Source: Pseudomonas putida (GTDB taxonomy: Bacteria > Pseudomonadota > Gammaproteobacteria > Pseudomonadales > Pseudomonadaceae). Taken from it: a stretch of DNA of 64,000 bases. This document shows, piece after piece, positions 19,751 through 28,112 of this stretch; the stretch's first letter is position 1, and each line of letters opens with the position of its first letter. The position numbers were made by a program, and so were the translations under genes. The notes beneath the pieces are model-generated. The model was given only the letters and a program-made list of their open reading frames with translations, ran no database searches and was not told the origin of the DNA. The DNA is taken from NCBI RefSeq assembly GCF_026625125.1, contig NZ_CP113097.1:4946001-5010000 (forward strand), read 5' to 3'.

Positions 19751-21354
19751 GCGCCGAACACCTTGATGTGCAGTTTGCGGTAACGGTCATACCGGCTGTC
19801 GCTGGCAGGGATACCCGCGACGCTGGTCAGGCAATTGCGACACTCCTGCATGATTGCCGGCGGTGTGGCTTCGCCACCGATGCGCAACAGCGCCTGGGCA
19901 GTGTTCAGGGCGATGCTGATGTTCTTCGGTTGCAGTGACAGGGCCTTGCGGAACATCTGCAGGGCTTCATTGAGCTGCCCGGCCTGATAGCTGCGTACAC
20001 CCTGGCGGTTGAGGTCCACCGCTTCGGTAACCGCCCCGAGCACAGTGGGGTCATCCGTCAGCTTGGCCACACTCTGCATGACCTTGGGGTCATCGCCGTA
20101 GGTTTCCACACAGCCCTTGAGGATCGTACCGCCGGCGTCTTCCTGGCCCAGCGCCTGCAGCTGTTTGGCCACGGTGAGGGCGGCTTCGACCGAGAAGAAC
20201 TGGTCCATCTTGTCCAGCCGCTGCAGGGCCTGCTCGGTCAGCTTGGCGGCGGTCTCTGCATCACCGGCCTGCTGCAGGCTGGCAGCCTTCATCAAGCGCG
20301 CACGCACTTGCAGGCCCTGATCCTCGACGTTGTCCTTGGCCACCTCGCTGAGCACGGTGTTGATCTCGACCCGGGTACGTGCATCCAGGCCGAAGCCGGC
20401 GTTCTTGTTCATCAATGCCTGCACCAGCCCAAGGTTGCTTTCTGCATCCTTGTAGCGCGAGCTCTGGCCTTGGTTCACCGCATGGCGAAACGCCTTCGAG
20501 GCGCTTTCGAAGTCTTCGTTGTCCAGCGCCAGTTTGCCCAGCGCGGCCTGGCGGCGTACTGCCAGGGGCGACAGGCGCACGGCTTCTTCAAGCATGTTCT
20601 GCGCGCGCTTGGTCTCGCCTTGGGCCACCAGAACATCCGCCATGCCGTCGTAAAGCCCGGGCATGATCGGGAAGGCCTTGAGCGCCTGCTCATAAACGCC
20701 CTGGGCCTGGGCATGCTGGCCACGCTTGTGCATCAGGCTGCCCAATGCCGCATACACCCACGGCTGCGGACGGCTGGCGAGAATGCCCTTGAGGAATTTT
20801 TCCAGCTCGTCGAAGCGGTTCAGATCGCGCAAAGCATCAGCCCGGTAACGCAGGCACAGGGGCGCGAAACGCGGGTCCTTCTTGCACAACTCGGCGCACG
20901 CTGCCAGCACTTCGGCCGGGCGGCCACGGTCCAGGGCCTGCAGGATCGGCTTGAGCAAGGTCTTGCGCTGCGTCAGCTTGTCCAGGCGCTGAGCCAGGCC
21001 TACCCGGTTGAACGGTTTGGTCAGGTAGGCATCGGGCTCGTGCTCCAGGGCGCTGAGCACGATGGCCTGGCTACTCTCGGCGGTCACCATGATGAACACG
21101 CACTCATGGCTGATCAGCTTGTCGAGGATCATGTCCTCCAGCACTTGCTGGCCGTTCTTCTTGCCATCCCCAAGGTGGAAATCCTGAAGAATGTAGTCAT
21201 AGCGCTTTTGCCCGCACATGCGCAGGGCCTGCTCACCGCTGTCGGCAGTGTCGACGTCACGCACGCCCAGCTCGCGCAGCATGGAGCGCGTCGACGTGCG
21301 AAAGTCGGTGAAGTCATCGACGATCAGAAAGCTCTTTTGCCCGTACTGCAGCAT
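19747..21354 (-). CDS. Response regulator with tetratricopeptide repeats
   Basis: The 535-residue protein has an N-terminal receiver domain (about 1-125) with acidic residues in LIVDDF, phosphoacceptor Asp58 in ILQDFHLGDG, Thr91 in MVTAES and Lys113 in LTKPFN. The rest is a long run of TPR-like helices with no DNA-binding or enzymatic output domain, so output is probably protein-protein. Recognisable repeats include WVYAALGSLMHKRGQHAQAQ and LPLAVRRQ-type helices. ATG at 21354 follows AGGT; the longer frame to 21504 has no similarity. It is translationally coupled to the kinase gene through ATGA. Confidence 0.88.
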   Translation of the reverse strand: MLQYGQKSFLIVDDFTDFRTSTRSMLRELGVRDVDTADSGEQALRMCGQKRYDYILQDFHLGDGKKNGQQVLEDMILDKLISHECVFIMVTAESSQAIVLSALEHEPDAYLTKPFNRVGLAQRLDKLTQRKTLLKPILQALDRGRPAEVLAACAELCKKDPRFAPLCLRYRADALRDLNRFDELEKFLKGILASRPQPWVYAALGSLMHKRGQHAQAQGVYEQALKAFPIMPGLYDGMADVLVAQGETKRAQNMLEEAVRLSPLAVRRQAALGKLALDNEDFESASKAFRHAVNQGQSSRYKDAESNLGLVQALMNKNAGFGLDARTRVEINTVLSEVAKDNVEDQGLQVRARLMKAASLQQAGDAETAAKLTEQALQRLDKMDQFFSVEAALTVAKQLQALGQEDAGGTILKGCVETYGDDPKVMQSVAKLTDDPTVLGAVTEAVDLNRQGVRSYQAGQLNEALQMFRKALSLQPKNISIALNTAQALLRIGGEATPPAIMQECRNCLTSVAGIPASDSRYDRYRKLHIKVFGA

Positions 21355-21513
21355 CAACACGACCTGTATTGGATGATGGGAGGGTGGCGTGCGGCGATGC
21401 ATACCGCCGAAACGTGTATCGGCAGGCAGGCGCAAAAGATGAGGGCAGGCCGTGCAGCAGCCAGAGGCTGGCCTGGGCGGTCGTTTATCCGGCCAGGCTG
21501 TCAACGGCCGGCG

Positions 21514-24231
21514 TCAGGCCAGCAGGCCCAACGACTTGGCCCGTGCCACCGCCTGGGTACGCCGCTCTACCCCGAGTTTGCTGTTGATATGGCTGGCGTG
21601 GGTCTTGACCGTGTGCAAGGAGATGAACAGGCGCTCGCTGATCTGCTGGTTCGAGCAGCCTTGGGCGATCAACTCCAGCACTGCCAGCTCACGACCACTC
21701 AGCGCCTCGCACGTGCCGCTACTCGGCGCCGCCAGCTCGGGCAGACGAGCCAGCAGCTCCACCTGAACCTTGCAGGCGGGCCGTGCGAGCAGTTGCTCGC
21801 GAAGCCACAGCGGATGCTGCTCGATCAACCACTGAAACGGCTGCATCACCCCGCCTTGGGCTGCTGCCAGGGCCACGGGCAAACGCTCGGCAGCCTGCGC
21901 CTCGGCCCCCTGCTCCAACGACAAGGCGATCCATTGGCACAGCGCGCTGAGGGTCAGCATCATGCCGCCGCTGACCTGCCCGCGCTCGACCAGGCCGCGC
22001 AGGCGCCCAGCGGCATCCTCACTGCGGCCTTGGATGCGTTCGAGCAAGGCCTGCTGCAGCTCGATGTGCAGCGGTAACAACGGGTGGAACTCCGGCGCCG
22101 CCGCCGGCTGTTCGCCACCGTACGTCTGGCCCAGGCGCAGCAGCCAGGACTCGGCCAGGTCGATACGCCCCTGCGCCAGCCACAACTCGCACTTCACCAG
22201 CGTGATCATGGCCAGGTAGAAGATCGGCGGCACATCCCAGATATGCATCAGCCTCTCGGCTTCGGCCAACTCGGCGAAGGCGTCGGCGTAGCGCCCTTCA
22301 CGGCCGTCGAGGGTTGCGATCACGCAGTGGCCTATCAGCACGCTGATGTCGCGGCAGGCGCGCGCCTCGCCCAGCCCCGCACGCAAGCGCGCACGCCCTT
22401 GCGCAGGTTGCAGGCGCGTCACCAGCAGGTAACCCTCGTACAACGTCAGCCGCGCGCGCACGGCATACAGCCGCTGCGCCGAGAGGCCCTGAAGGCGTTG
22501 CAGCCCTTGCCGTACTTCATCCAGCGCGCGCAGTGCCTCGCCCCTGGCATGCAGCACCCGGGCACGGTCATAGTGCGCCAAGGCTTCGAACAAAGGGTTG
22601 CCAACCCGCTGGGCCAGCTCCAGCGCCTCGCGGTTCCAACCACGCGCTCGCCAGAAGTCGCCATCGGCAATGGCCAGGTTGGACAGCGTCGACAGGCACA
22701 CCAGACGCTGCCCGTAACGTTTGCAAGGCAGGCTTTGCAGCGCCTCACCACAATAGGCCAGGGTGCGTTCGCGATCACCGCGGCCACGTGCGATCACCCC
22801 GCTCAAGGCCAGCCACTGGGCCAGCATGGAGCGTTGCGCGGTGGCTGAAGGCGCTGGCAAAAAGCGGCTGAGGTAGCTTGCCAGCTCTTCGGCGGCGTCC
22901 AACTGGCACGCCAGGCCCAGCGCCCAGCTGTACAGCACGATCAGCCGGGGCGTACTGATCAGCAGGCTGTCGGGCAAGTCCATCTTCCAGCGCAGCAGCA
23001 TGCCGACGTTCTGCTCGGCCAGCAGTTGCTCCTCCGACAGGCTCTGCACCAGGTCAGCGGCAACGTCCAGATGGCCAGCCCGCAGGGCTTGCTCCACCGC
23101 TTCGTCAAGCAGCCCCTGAGCCTGGAACCAACGGCAGGCACGCAGGTGCAGGTGCGCCTGCGGTTCGTTGGACTGGCGGCTGCGTAACAGGTCGGAGAAC
23201 AGGTGATGGTAGCGATACCAGAGGCCATGCTCGTCCAGCGGCACCAGAAAAACCTGGTGCGCCTGCAGGTAATGCAGGATGGCCGCGCTGTCGTCGCGCT
23301 CGCGCAGGGCATCGCACAACGCCGCGCAAAAGCGCTCCTGGCACGCCGTGTCGAACAGAAACGCCTGCACGTCTTCCGGCAGGATTTCGATGACTTCTTC
23401 CAGCAGATAATCGCGGATCAGCCCTTCGCCGCCGTGCAGAGCCTGGGGCAGCGCATGCTCGTCGCCGGACTCGCTGGCTGCCAGTTGCCAGAACCGCAAT
23501 CCGGCAACCCAGCCGTCGCTGCGCTGGATCAGGTTGTCCAAGGCCTGGCCGCGCAGGCCTGTAGGCTGGCGACCGATAACGGCCAGGGCCTCGTCGGGCG
23601 TCAGGCGCAGCTCCTGCTCGTTGATCTCGACCAATTGCCGCGAGAGCCGCAGCCGCGCCAGGTGCCAGTCTGGCCGCTGGCGGCTGGTGACCAGTAATAC
23701 CAGGCCACCTGGCAAGTGGTTGAGAAAAAACTGCAGGCAGCGATCGAGCACTGGCCCTTGGGCCAGGTGATAGTCGTCCAGTACCAGCAGCAGCGGTGTG
23801 TCGGCGTGCAGGTACATCGCCAACTCGTCGAGCAGGCCGTCGATCCATTCCTCGAAGGCGAAGGGTTGGTGGCGCTGGCGCATTTTCAGCAGGCCCATGG
23901 CCTGGCCGCCCAACGCCGGGCAGTACTGCTGCAGGCCCTCTAGCAAGCGTTCGAGAAAACGGCCCGGGTCGGCATCGCGCTGGCTCAGCCCCAGCCAGAG
24001 ACTGCGCCAATGGTCGGGCAGCGCCTCGCAGAATTCCATGGCCAAGGAGCTCTTGCCAAAGCCTGCTGGTGCATTGACCAGCAACAAACGGCCGCCGAGA
24101 CCAGCCTGCAAGCGCTGGCACAGGCGCGCACGCGGCACGTGGCCGTGCGGCAGCGGCGGCCGGAAGAAACGCCCGTCCAGCAGGCCCACGGCCTGGCTGG
24201 CGACTCCATGCGTACGGGACAAATCAGTCAT
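21514..24231 (-). CDS. MalT-like LuxR-family ATP-dependent transcriptional regulator
   Basis: The 905-residue regulator belongs to the large STAND-ATPase (LAL/MalT) class. A Walker A motif NAPAGFGKSS lies at about 53-62, and a Walker B-like stretch LLLVLDDYHLA follows near 150. The centre is TPR-like, and the C terminus has a LuxR helix-turn-helix (SGRELAVLELIAQGCSNQQI, then TVKTHASHINSKLGV). Such proteins activate transcription on binding ATP and an inducer. It lies downstream of the DUF1329/DUF1302 genes on the same strand, 273 bp away, and is the obvious candidate to control them; this is a guess from position. Confidence 0.92.
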   Translation of the reverse strand: MTDLSRTHGVASQAVGLLDGRFFRPPLPHGHVPRARLCQRLQAGLGGRLLLVNAPAGFGKSSLAMEFCEALPDHWRSLWLGLSQRDADPGRFLERLLEGLQQYCPALGGQAMGLLKMRQRHQPFAFEEWIDGLLDELAMYLHADTPLLLVLDDYHLAQGPVLDRCLQFFLNHLPGGLVLLVTSRQRPDWHLARLRLSRQLVEINEQELRLTPDEALAVIGRQPTGLRGQALDNLIQRSDGWVAGLRFWQLAASESGDEHALPQALHGGEGLIRDYLLEEVIEILPEDVQAFLFDTACQERFCAALCDALRERDDSAAILHYLQAHQVFLVPLDEHGLWYRYHHLFSDLLRSRQSNEPQAHLHLRACRWFQAQGLLDEAVEQALRAGHLDVAADLVQSLSEEQLLAEQNVGMLLRWKMDLPDSLLISTPRLIVLYSWALGLACQLDAAEELASYLSRFLPAPSATAQRSMLAQWLALSGVIARGRGDRERTLAYCGEALQSLPCKRYGQRLVCLSTLSNLAIADGDFWRARGWNREALELAQRVGNPLFEALAHYDRARVLHARGEALRALDEVRQGLQRLQGLSAQRLYAVRARLTLYEGYLLVTRLQPAQGRARLRAGLGEARACRDISVLIGHCVIATLDGREGRYADAFAELAEAERLMHIWDVPPIFYLAMITLVKCELWLAQGRIDLAESWLLRLGQTYGGEQPAAAPEFHPLLPLHIELQQALLERIQGRSEDAAGRLRGLVERGQVSGGMMLTLSALCQWIALSLEQGAEAQAAERLPVALAAAQGGVMQPFQWLIEQHPLWLREQLLARPACKVQVELLARLPELAAPSSGTCEALSGRELAVLELIAQGCSNQQISERLFISLHTVKTHASHINSKLGVERRTQAVARAKSLGLLA

Positions 24232-24446
24232 GGCCGGCTCGTTCTGATTGGAAGACTACGGCAGTACGGATTGTTCCGAGACTAGCGGGTAATGCGGAGC
24301 ATTTGAAGATGATGGGCGCAAATGGCCCGTAAAAGACTACGACAAAAAAAGACGGGGCTGATTGACAGAGGGCTGGCGCCCGGTTTAGCGAGATATTCAC
24401 CCGCTTTATGACTGCGCCGGCGACTCAATGGCGGGGCCGTAACAGA

Positions 24447-24470
24447 AACGCCCCGGCAAGCCGGGGCGTT
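24447..24470 (-). terminator. Intrinsic terminator after the DUF1329 gene
   Basis: Ten-base arms AACGCCCCGG and CCGGGGCGTT flank a four-base loop. Read on the minus strand, the stem is followed by TCTGTT, so the tract is GCGTTTCTGTT. It sits 35 bases past the stop of the DUF1329 gene and before the LuxR-type gene. Confidence 0.7.
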
Positions 24471-24504
24471 CTGGGAGTATCACAAGGGGTGAAACACTAG
24501 CGGG

Positions 24505-25869
24505 TCAGCGAATACCCGACTGGCGCAGCGCAGCTGGCTGGAAATCTGCCTTGCTGGCGCTGAAGCCGAAGTCGTAGGCGCGCTTCTCCTCGTTCTTCAT
24601 GCCCAAGGCCAGGTAACGGCCCGATTGCAGGTCGTAGATGGCCTCCAGGGTGTACCACGGTACCTGCACGTTGTAGTAATCCTGGGCGTGCGCCTCGGAA
24701 ACCCGCCACAGCTGGCCGCGGCCGTCATACTGGTCGATCACCGCTGCCTGCCAGGTGTCCTCGTCGATATAGAAGTCGCGCTTGGCATAGATGTGGCGCT
24801 GGCCCGGCTTGAGCGTCGCGACCACATGCCAGACCCGGCGCAGCTCGTAACGGGTCAGGTCCTGATTGATGTGACCGGCCTTGAGGATGTCGGCGTACTT
24901 GAGCTTCGGATCGTCGAGCTTGTAAGCGTTGGAGGCGATGTACATCTCCTTCTTGCCTTCAAGCTTCCAGTCGTAGCGGTCTGGCGCACCGTTGTACATG
25001 TCCAGGTTGTCCGAGGTACGCAGGCCGTCGGCTGCGGTACCTGGCCCGTCATACGACACCTGCGGTGCCTGGCGCACGCGACGCTGGCCGGCGTTGTAGA
25101 TCCAGGCCTTGCGTGGCTCTTTCACCTGGTCGAGGGTTTCGTGCACCAGCAGCACGGTACCGGCCAGGCGTGCCGGTGCGGTCACCTCCTGCTTGAAGTA
25201 GAAAAGGACGTTGCCCGGGTTGTTCGGATCGAAGTCCTTCATCTTGTCGCGAAAGACGAACTGGTCGGCGAAGTACACCAGGCTGTAGGAGCCGTTCTGC
25301 TGCGGCGTGGCCTGGGTTACCAAACGGCTGACGCTGCCGCCACGGTAGCGGGTGATGTGGTTCCAGATAACCTCGATGCCACTCTTGGGAATCGGGAATG
25401 GCACGGCGGTCTGGAAGTCGTTCAGGCCGTTGCCGCCTTCGACCAGCGTGGTCGCAGTGGCATTCTTCTTGATGGCGGCGAACACATCGTCAGGTACCGT
25501 GGAACCGCGGTGGGTCTTGTACACCGGGATCTTGAAGGTTTCCGGGTAGCGCTTGAACATTGCCACCTGGCCTGGCGACAGCTTGTCCTTGTACTGGTCA
25601 ACGTTCTGCGCGGTGATGGTGAACAGCGGCTTGTCGCTGGCATAGGGGTCGGAAAGGAAACCCTTGGCATCGACGCTGCCTGCAGTCTTTGACAGCGGCT
25701 GCCACGGGCCGATGGAACCGTCGGCGTTACCGGCCTTTTCCGCGCCCATCGGGGTCAGGGTGCTGCCCAGCTTTGCCGCTTCATCGGCGGAAACCGCAGC
25801 CATGACGCTGGTTGCCAGCAGGGACAGGCCCAGTACACCGGCTTGCAGCAGACTTCTGGTCTTGTTCAT
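24505..25869 (-). CDS. DUF1329 family periplasmic/outer-membrane protein
   Basis: The 454-residue protein has a signal peptide (about 1-24, ending SVMA) and the DUF1329 features TPMGAEKAGN and GSIGPW. Further on come HRGSTVPDDV, WNHITRYRG, RRVRQAPQVSYDGPGTAADG and DLTRYELRRVWHV. The fold is related to LolA/LolB-type lipid-binding proteins, by family knowledge. DUF1329 genes are regularly paired with DUF1302 genes in Pseudomonas and relatives, often by steroid, fatty-acid or hydrocarbon genes, and are thought to help move or process hydrophobic substrates across the envelope. It is second in the DUF1302-DUF1329 operon, 25 bp behind it. Confidence 0.9.
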   Translation of the reverse strand: MNKTRSLLQAGVLGLSLLATSVMAAVSADEAAKLGSTLTPMGAEKAGNADGSIGPWQPLSKTAGSVDAKGFLSDPYASDKPLFTITAQNVDQYKDKLSPGQVAMFKRYPETFKIPVYKTHRGSTVPDDVFAAIKKNATATTLVEGGNGLNDFQTAVPFPIPKSGIEVIWNHITRYRGGSVSRLVTQATPQQNGSYSLVYFADQFVFRDKMKDFDPNNPGNVLFYFKQEVTAPARLAGTVLLVHETLDQVKEPRKAWIYNAGQRRVRQAPQVSYDGPGTAADGLRTSDNLDMYNGAPDRYDWKLEGKKEMYIASNAYKLDDPKLKYADILKAGHINQDLTRYELRRVWHVVATLKPGQRHIYAKRDFYIDEDTWQAAVIDQYDGRGQLWRVSEAHAQDYYNVQVPWYTLEAIYDLQSGRYLALGMKNEEKRAYDFGFSASKADFQPAALRQSGIR

Positions 25870-25894
25870 GTCGTGTCGTCCTGGATCTGTGTGC

Positions 25895-27781
25895 TTAGAA
25901 GTTCACGCCGAAGCTGAGGGCGACGAAGTCGCGATCATCCACGGTGCTGTACTTGCCGTCGAAGAAATTGGTGTACGACAGGCTCGCGGTGTAGGTGTTC
26001 TGGTATTCGGCATCCAGGCCCAGGCTGACGGCCTTGCGACCTTCCTCGAAGTTGCCACCAGGGCCGGGCGAATAACCGGATACGTCATGCGACCAGGCCA
26101 CGTTGGGCTTGAGGTTGACCCCGGCAAACACGTCGTTGTAATCCCAGATGACCCGGGCGCGGTAACCCCAAGAAGTGCTGGTGGTATAGCCGTCGTTTTC
26201 GCACTTGCGGTTCAGGTTGGCGGTCGAGGCACCAGCACCGGCGCCAGCGATGGTGCTAGCATTGAGCGCCTGGCAGGTGTCGGCGCCACCCGTGGCTGGC
26301 AGTGGACCAGGGCCGAACACAGGATCACGGCCGTAGCGGGTTTCGCGCGCGTTTTCCAGGCCACCGACATGGGTGACCCCCAGTTCGCCGACCACCGTCA
26401 TGCGGCTGGCACCCATCACCTGGTCAAAGAAGTGCGTCAGGGTGGTCTGGAACTGAGTGATTTCTTTGCGGCGGTAACCGTTCAGGTCTTGCCCTGGCGT
26501 GCCAGTGAGCAGCGAGGCGTTGCTCAACGCGCCACCTATTGGACGCACCCCAGCGAACAGGATATCGGTAGTGTTCAGCTGCACTGGCGCATTCGGGCGG
26601 TAGCTGATCTCACCACTCCATGCGGTACCGGTGGGCAGCGTGGTGGAGAAGCTCAGGCCATACAGGCGGATGTCTTCAGGGTACTCGACGAAGTACTGGG
26701 AGTTACCCGCCACGATCAGCGGTGCCAGGGCACGCAGCTGCGCTGGCAGCGCGCTCAGGCCTGCGAACACCGATGGCGATGCACCGGTTGCACTGAAAAT
26801 GGGCGCCCGACTGTGATAGTTCATGAAGTAGGCACCGAACTCGGTGTCCAGCGGATCGAACATGTAGCGTAGGGCGACACCGAACTGGCCGCTGTCGCGG
26901 GCGTCGCGGTCGGCGCCACGGGCCACCATCACCCCTTCCTCGTTAATGTTCACGCCACGGGTGGCAAGAAACTGCCGGGCGGCTGCAGGCACTGTGCGGC
27001 TGCTGTTGAGCACGCGCAGGTTGTCGGTGCAGCCATCAGCAATGATGTCGGGCTGCGAGAAGAAGGTACCGCAGTTATCTACGACGGTCTGGTCCCACTC
27101 GATCTGGTAGAAGGCTTCGGCCGAAAGGTTGTCGGTCAGGCTCTGCGAGATGTAGAACATGTTGACCGGGATCAGGCCTTCCTTGATCTCCGCACCAGGG
27201 CGGCGGAAGGCGGACACGTCGATCGGGTTGATCGAGTTGATACCACCGCCGATGAACGTGCTTTCACCCCAGCTCACCACCTGCTTGCCCAGACGCACCG
27301 AGCCGGGCTGATCACCGATCGAGTAGTTGTGGTAGACAAAGGCATCGAGCAGCTGGGAACCGGAGGACTTGGCGCCCTCCTTGCGGTTGGAGTCACTGAT
27401 GTCCTTGAACTCGCGGTTCTCGTCCTTGAGTTCGAAGTCGTACCAGTACTTGCCCCGCACGAAGATGCCGGTGTCACCGTACTTCAGCTCAAGATCATGG
27501 ATGCCTTTGAAGATCTTCGAGAAGGTTTCGCCTTTCTTGAAATTGAGGTGACCATCGTCAGAGGTTTGCGAAAGGCCTTTGCCGCCGTTATTGACCCCGA
27601 TCAGGTTGCTGTTCGGGTTGGCGGTCGACCAGCTGGCCCCGACAGAGAGCGACGAGTCGAACTGGCCTTCGATTTCCCCGATGTTGAAACTGACCGCGAA
27701 AGCAGGGCTTGCGAGCGTGGAAGCAAGGCTGACGGCCAAAGGCAGCTTGGCCCGACGCCAGAACGGGTATGCAGATGTCAT
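25895..27781 (-). CDS. DUF1302 family outer-membrane beta-barrel protein
   Basis: The 628-residue protein has a signal peptide ending SPAFA at about residue 29 and then VSFNIGEIEGQFDSSLSVGA, the DUF1302 start. Repeated aromatic-capped beta segments run to the C terminus (VDDRDFVALSFGVNF), which ends in Phe as outer-membrane barrels do. Diagnostic parts are KQVVSWGESTFIGGGINSIN and RRPGAEIKEGLIPVNMFY. The likely role is a channel or adaptor for hydrophobic substrates in concert with DUF1329. ATG at 27781 follows GGAG with eight bases between. It is the first gene of the operon. The substrate is not shown by the sequence. Confidence 0.9.
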   Translation of the reverse strand: MTSAYPFWRRAKLPLAVSLASTLASPAFAVSFNIGEIEGQFDSSLSVGASWSTANPNSNLIGVNNGGKGLSQTSDDGHLNFKKGETFSKIFKGIHDLELKYGDTGIFVRGKYWYDFELKDENREFKDISDSNRKEGAKSSGSQLLDAFVYHNYSIGDQPGSVRLGKQVVSWGESTFIGGGINSINPIDVSAFRRPGAEIKEGLIPVNMFYISQSLTDNLSAEAFYQIEWDQTVVDNCGTFFSQPDIIADGCTDNLRVLNSSRTVPAAARQFLATRGVNINEEGVMVARGADRDARDSGQFGVALRYMFDPLDTEFGAYFMNYHSRAPIFSATGASPSVFAGLSALPAQLRALAPLIVAGNSQYFVEYPEDIRLYGLSFSTTLPTGTAWSGEISYRPNAPVQLNTTDILFAGVRPIGGALSNASLLTGTPGQDLNGYRRKEITQFQTTLTHFFDQVMGASRMTVVGELGVTHVGGLENARETRYGRDPVFGPGPLPATGGADTCQALNASTIAGAGAGASTANLNRKCENDGYTTSTSWGYRARVIWDYNDVFAGVNLKPNVAWSHDVSGYSPGPGGNFEEGRKAVSLGLDAEYQNTYTASLSYTNFFDGKYSTVDDRDFVALSFGVNF

Positions 27782-28112
27782 CGACGCTACTCCATGTACT
27801 TTTTTGTTATGGCAGTGAGTCCTTTCAAGAACGGCCCGTGCGACCGGTGTTCGGGCTTGCGCCCGTGACGACACGTGTTGCGCGTGTCGCCCTCCCCCAT
27901 TCCTGAAAATCCCCTGGCCCCGACTATAGCCAGCCGACCAAGGTGCTTGATCCCTCTAAAGTGTGATTTGCATTCCCTTGGCCAATTCGCCCTGGCGTGT
28001 AACCAGGTTGCGCACCGGCAGTGCTCAAGCATGGCCGATTTTTACTGAATGGCAAGGTGCCAGCCGCTCTGGCCTGCGGGTCGTGTCGCGGGGCACACGA
28101 CCCGCCATGCGG
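27782..28112. other. Gap upstream of the DUF1302 operon
   Basis: These 331 bases carry the promoter region of the DUF1302-DUF1329 operon and the 3' flank of the acyl-CoA synthetase gene. A palindrome CGACACG-N7-CGTGTCG lies at 27869-27889, about 90 bases before the DUF1302 start, and could be a regulator site. A second, larger hairpin follows the synthetase stop (listed separately). No small gene is evident. Confidence 0.4.
28076..28105 (-). terminator. Hairpin after the acyl-CoA synthetase gene
   Basis: Arms GCGGGTCGTGT (28076-28086) and ACACGACCCGC (28095-28105) pair perfectly over 11 bases with an 8-base loop, starting eight bases past the stop codon. There is no T run downstream on the minus strand, so it may stabilise the mRNA end or be a leaky terminator rather than an intrinsic one. 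Confidence 0.45.

Noticed and set aside
20308..22077. 589-codon plus-strand frame
   Set aside because: Crosses the TPR regulator and LuxR genes on the opposite strand; a shadow without recognisable sequence.
25664..26872. 402-codon plus-strand frame
   Set aside because: Antisense to DUF1329 and DUF1302, both of which have clear signal peptides and family motifs.
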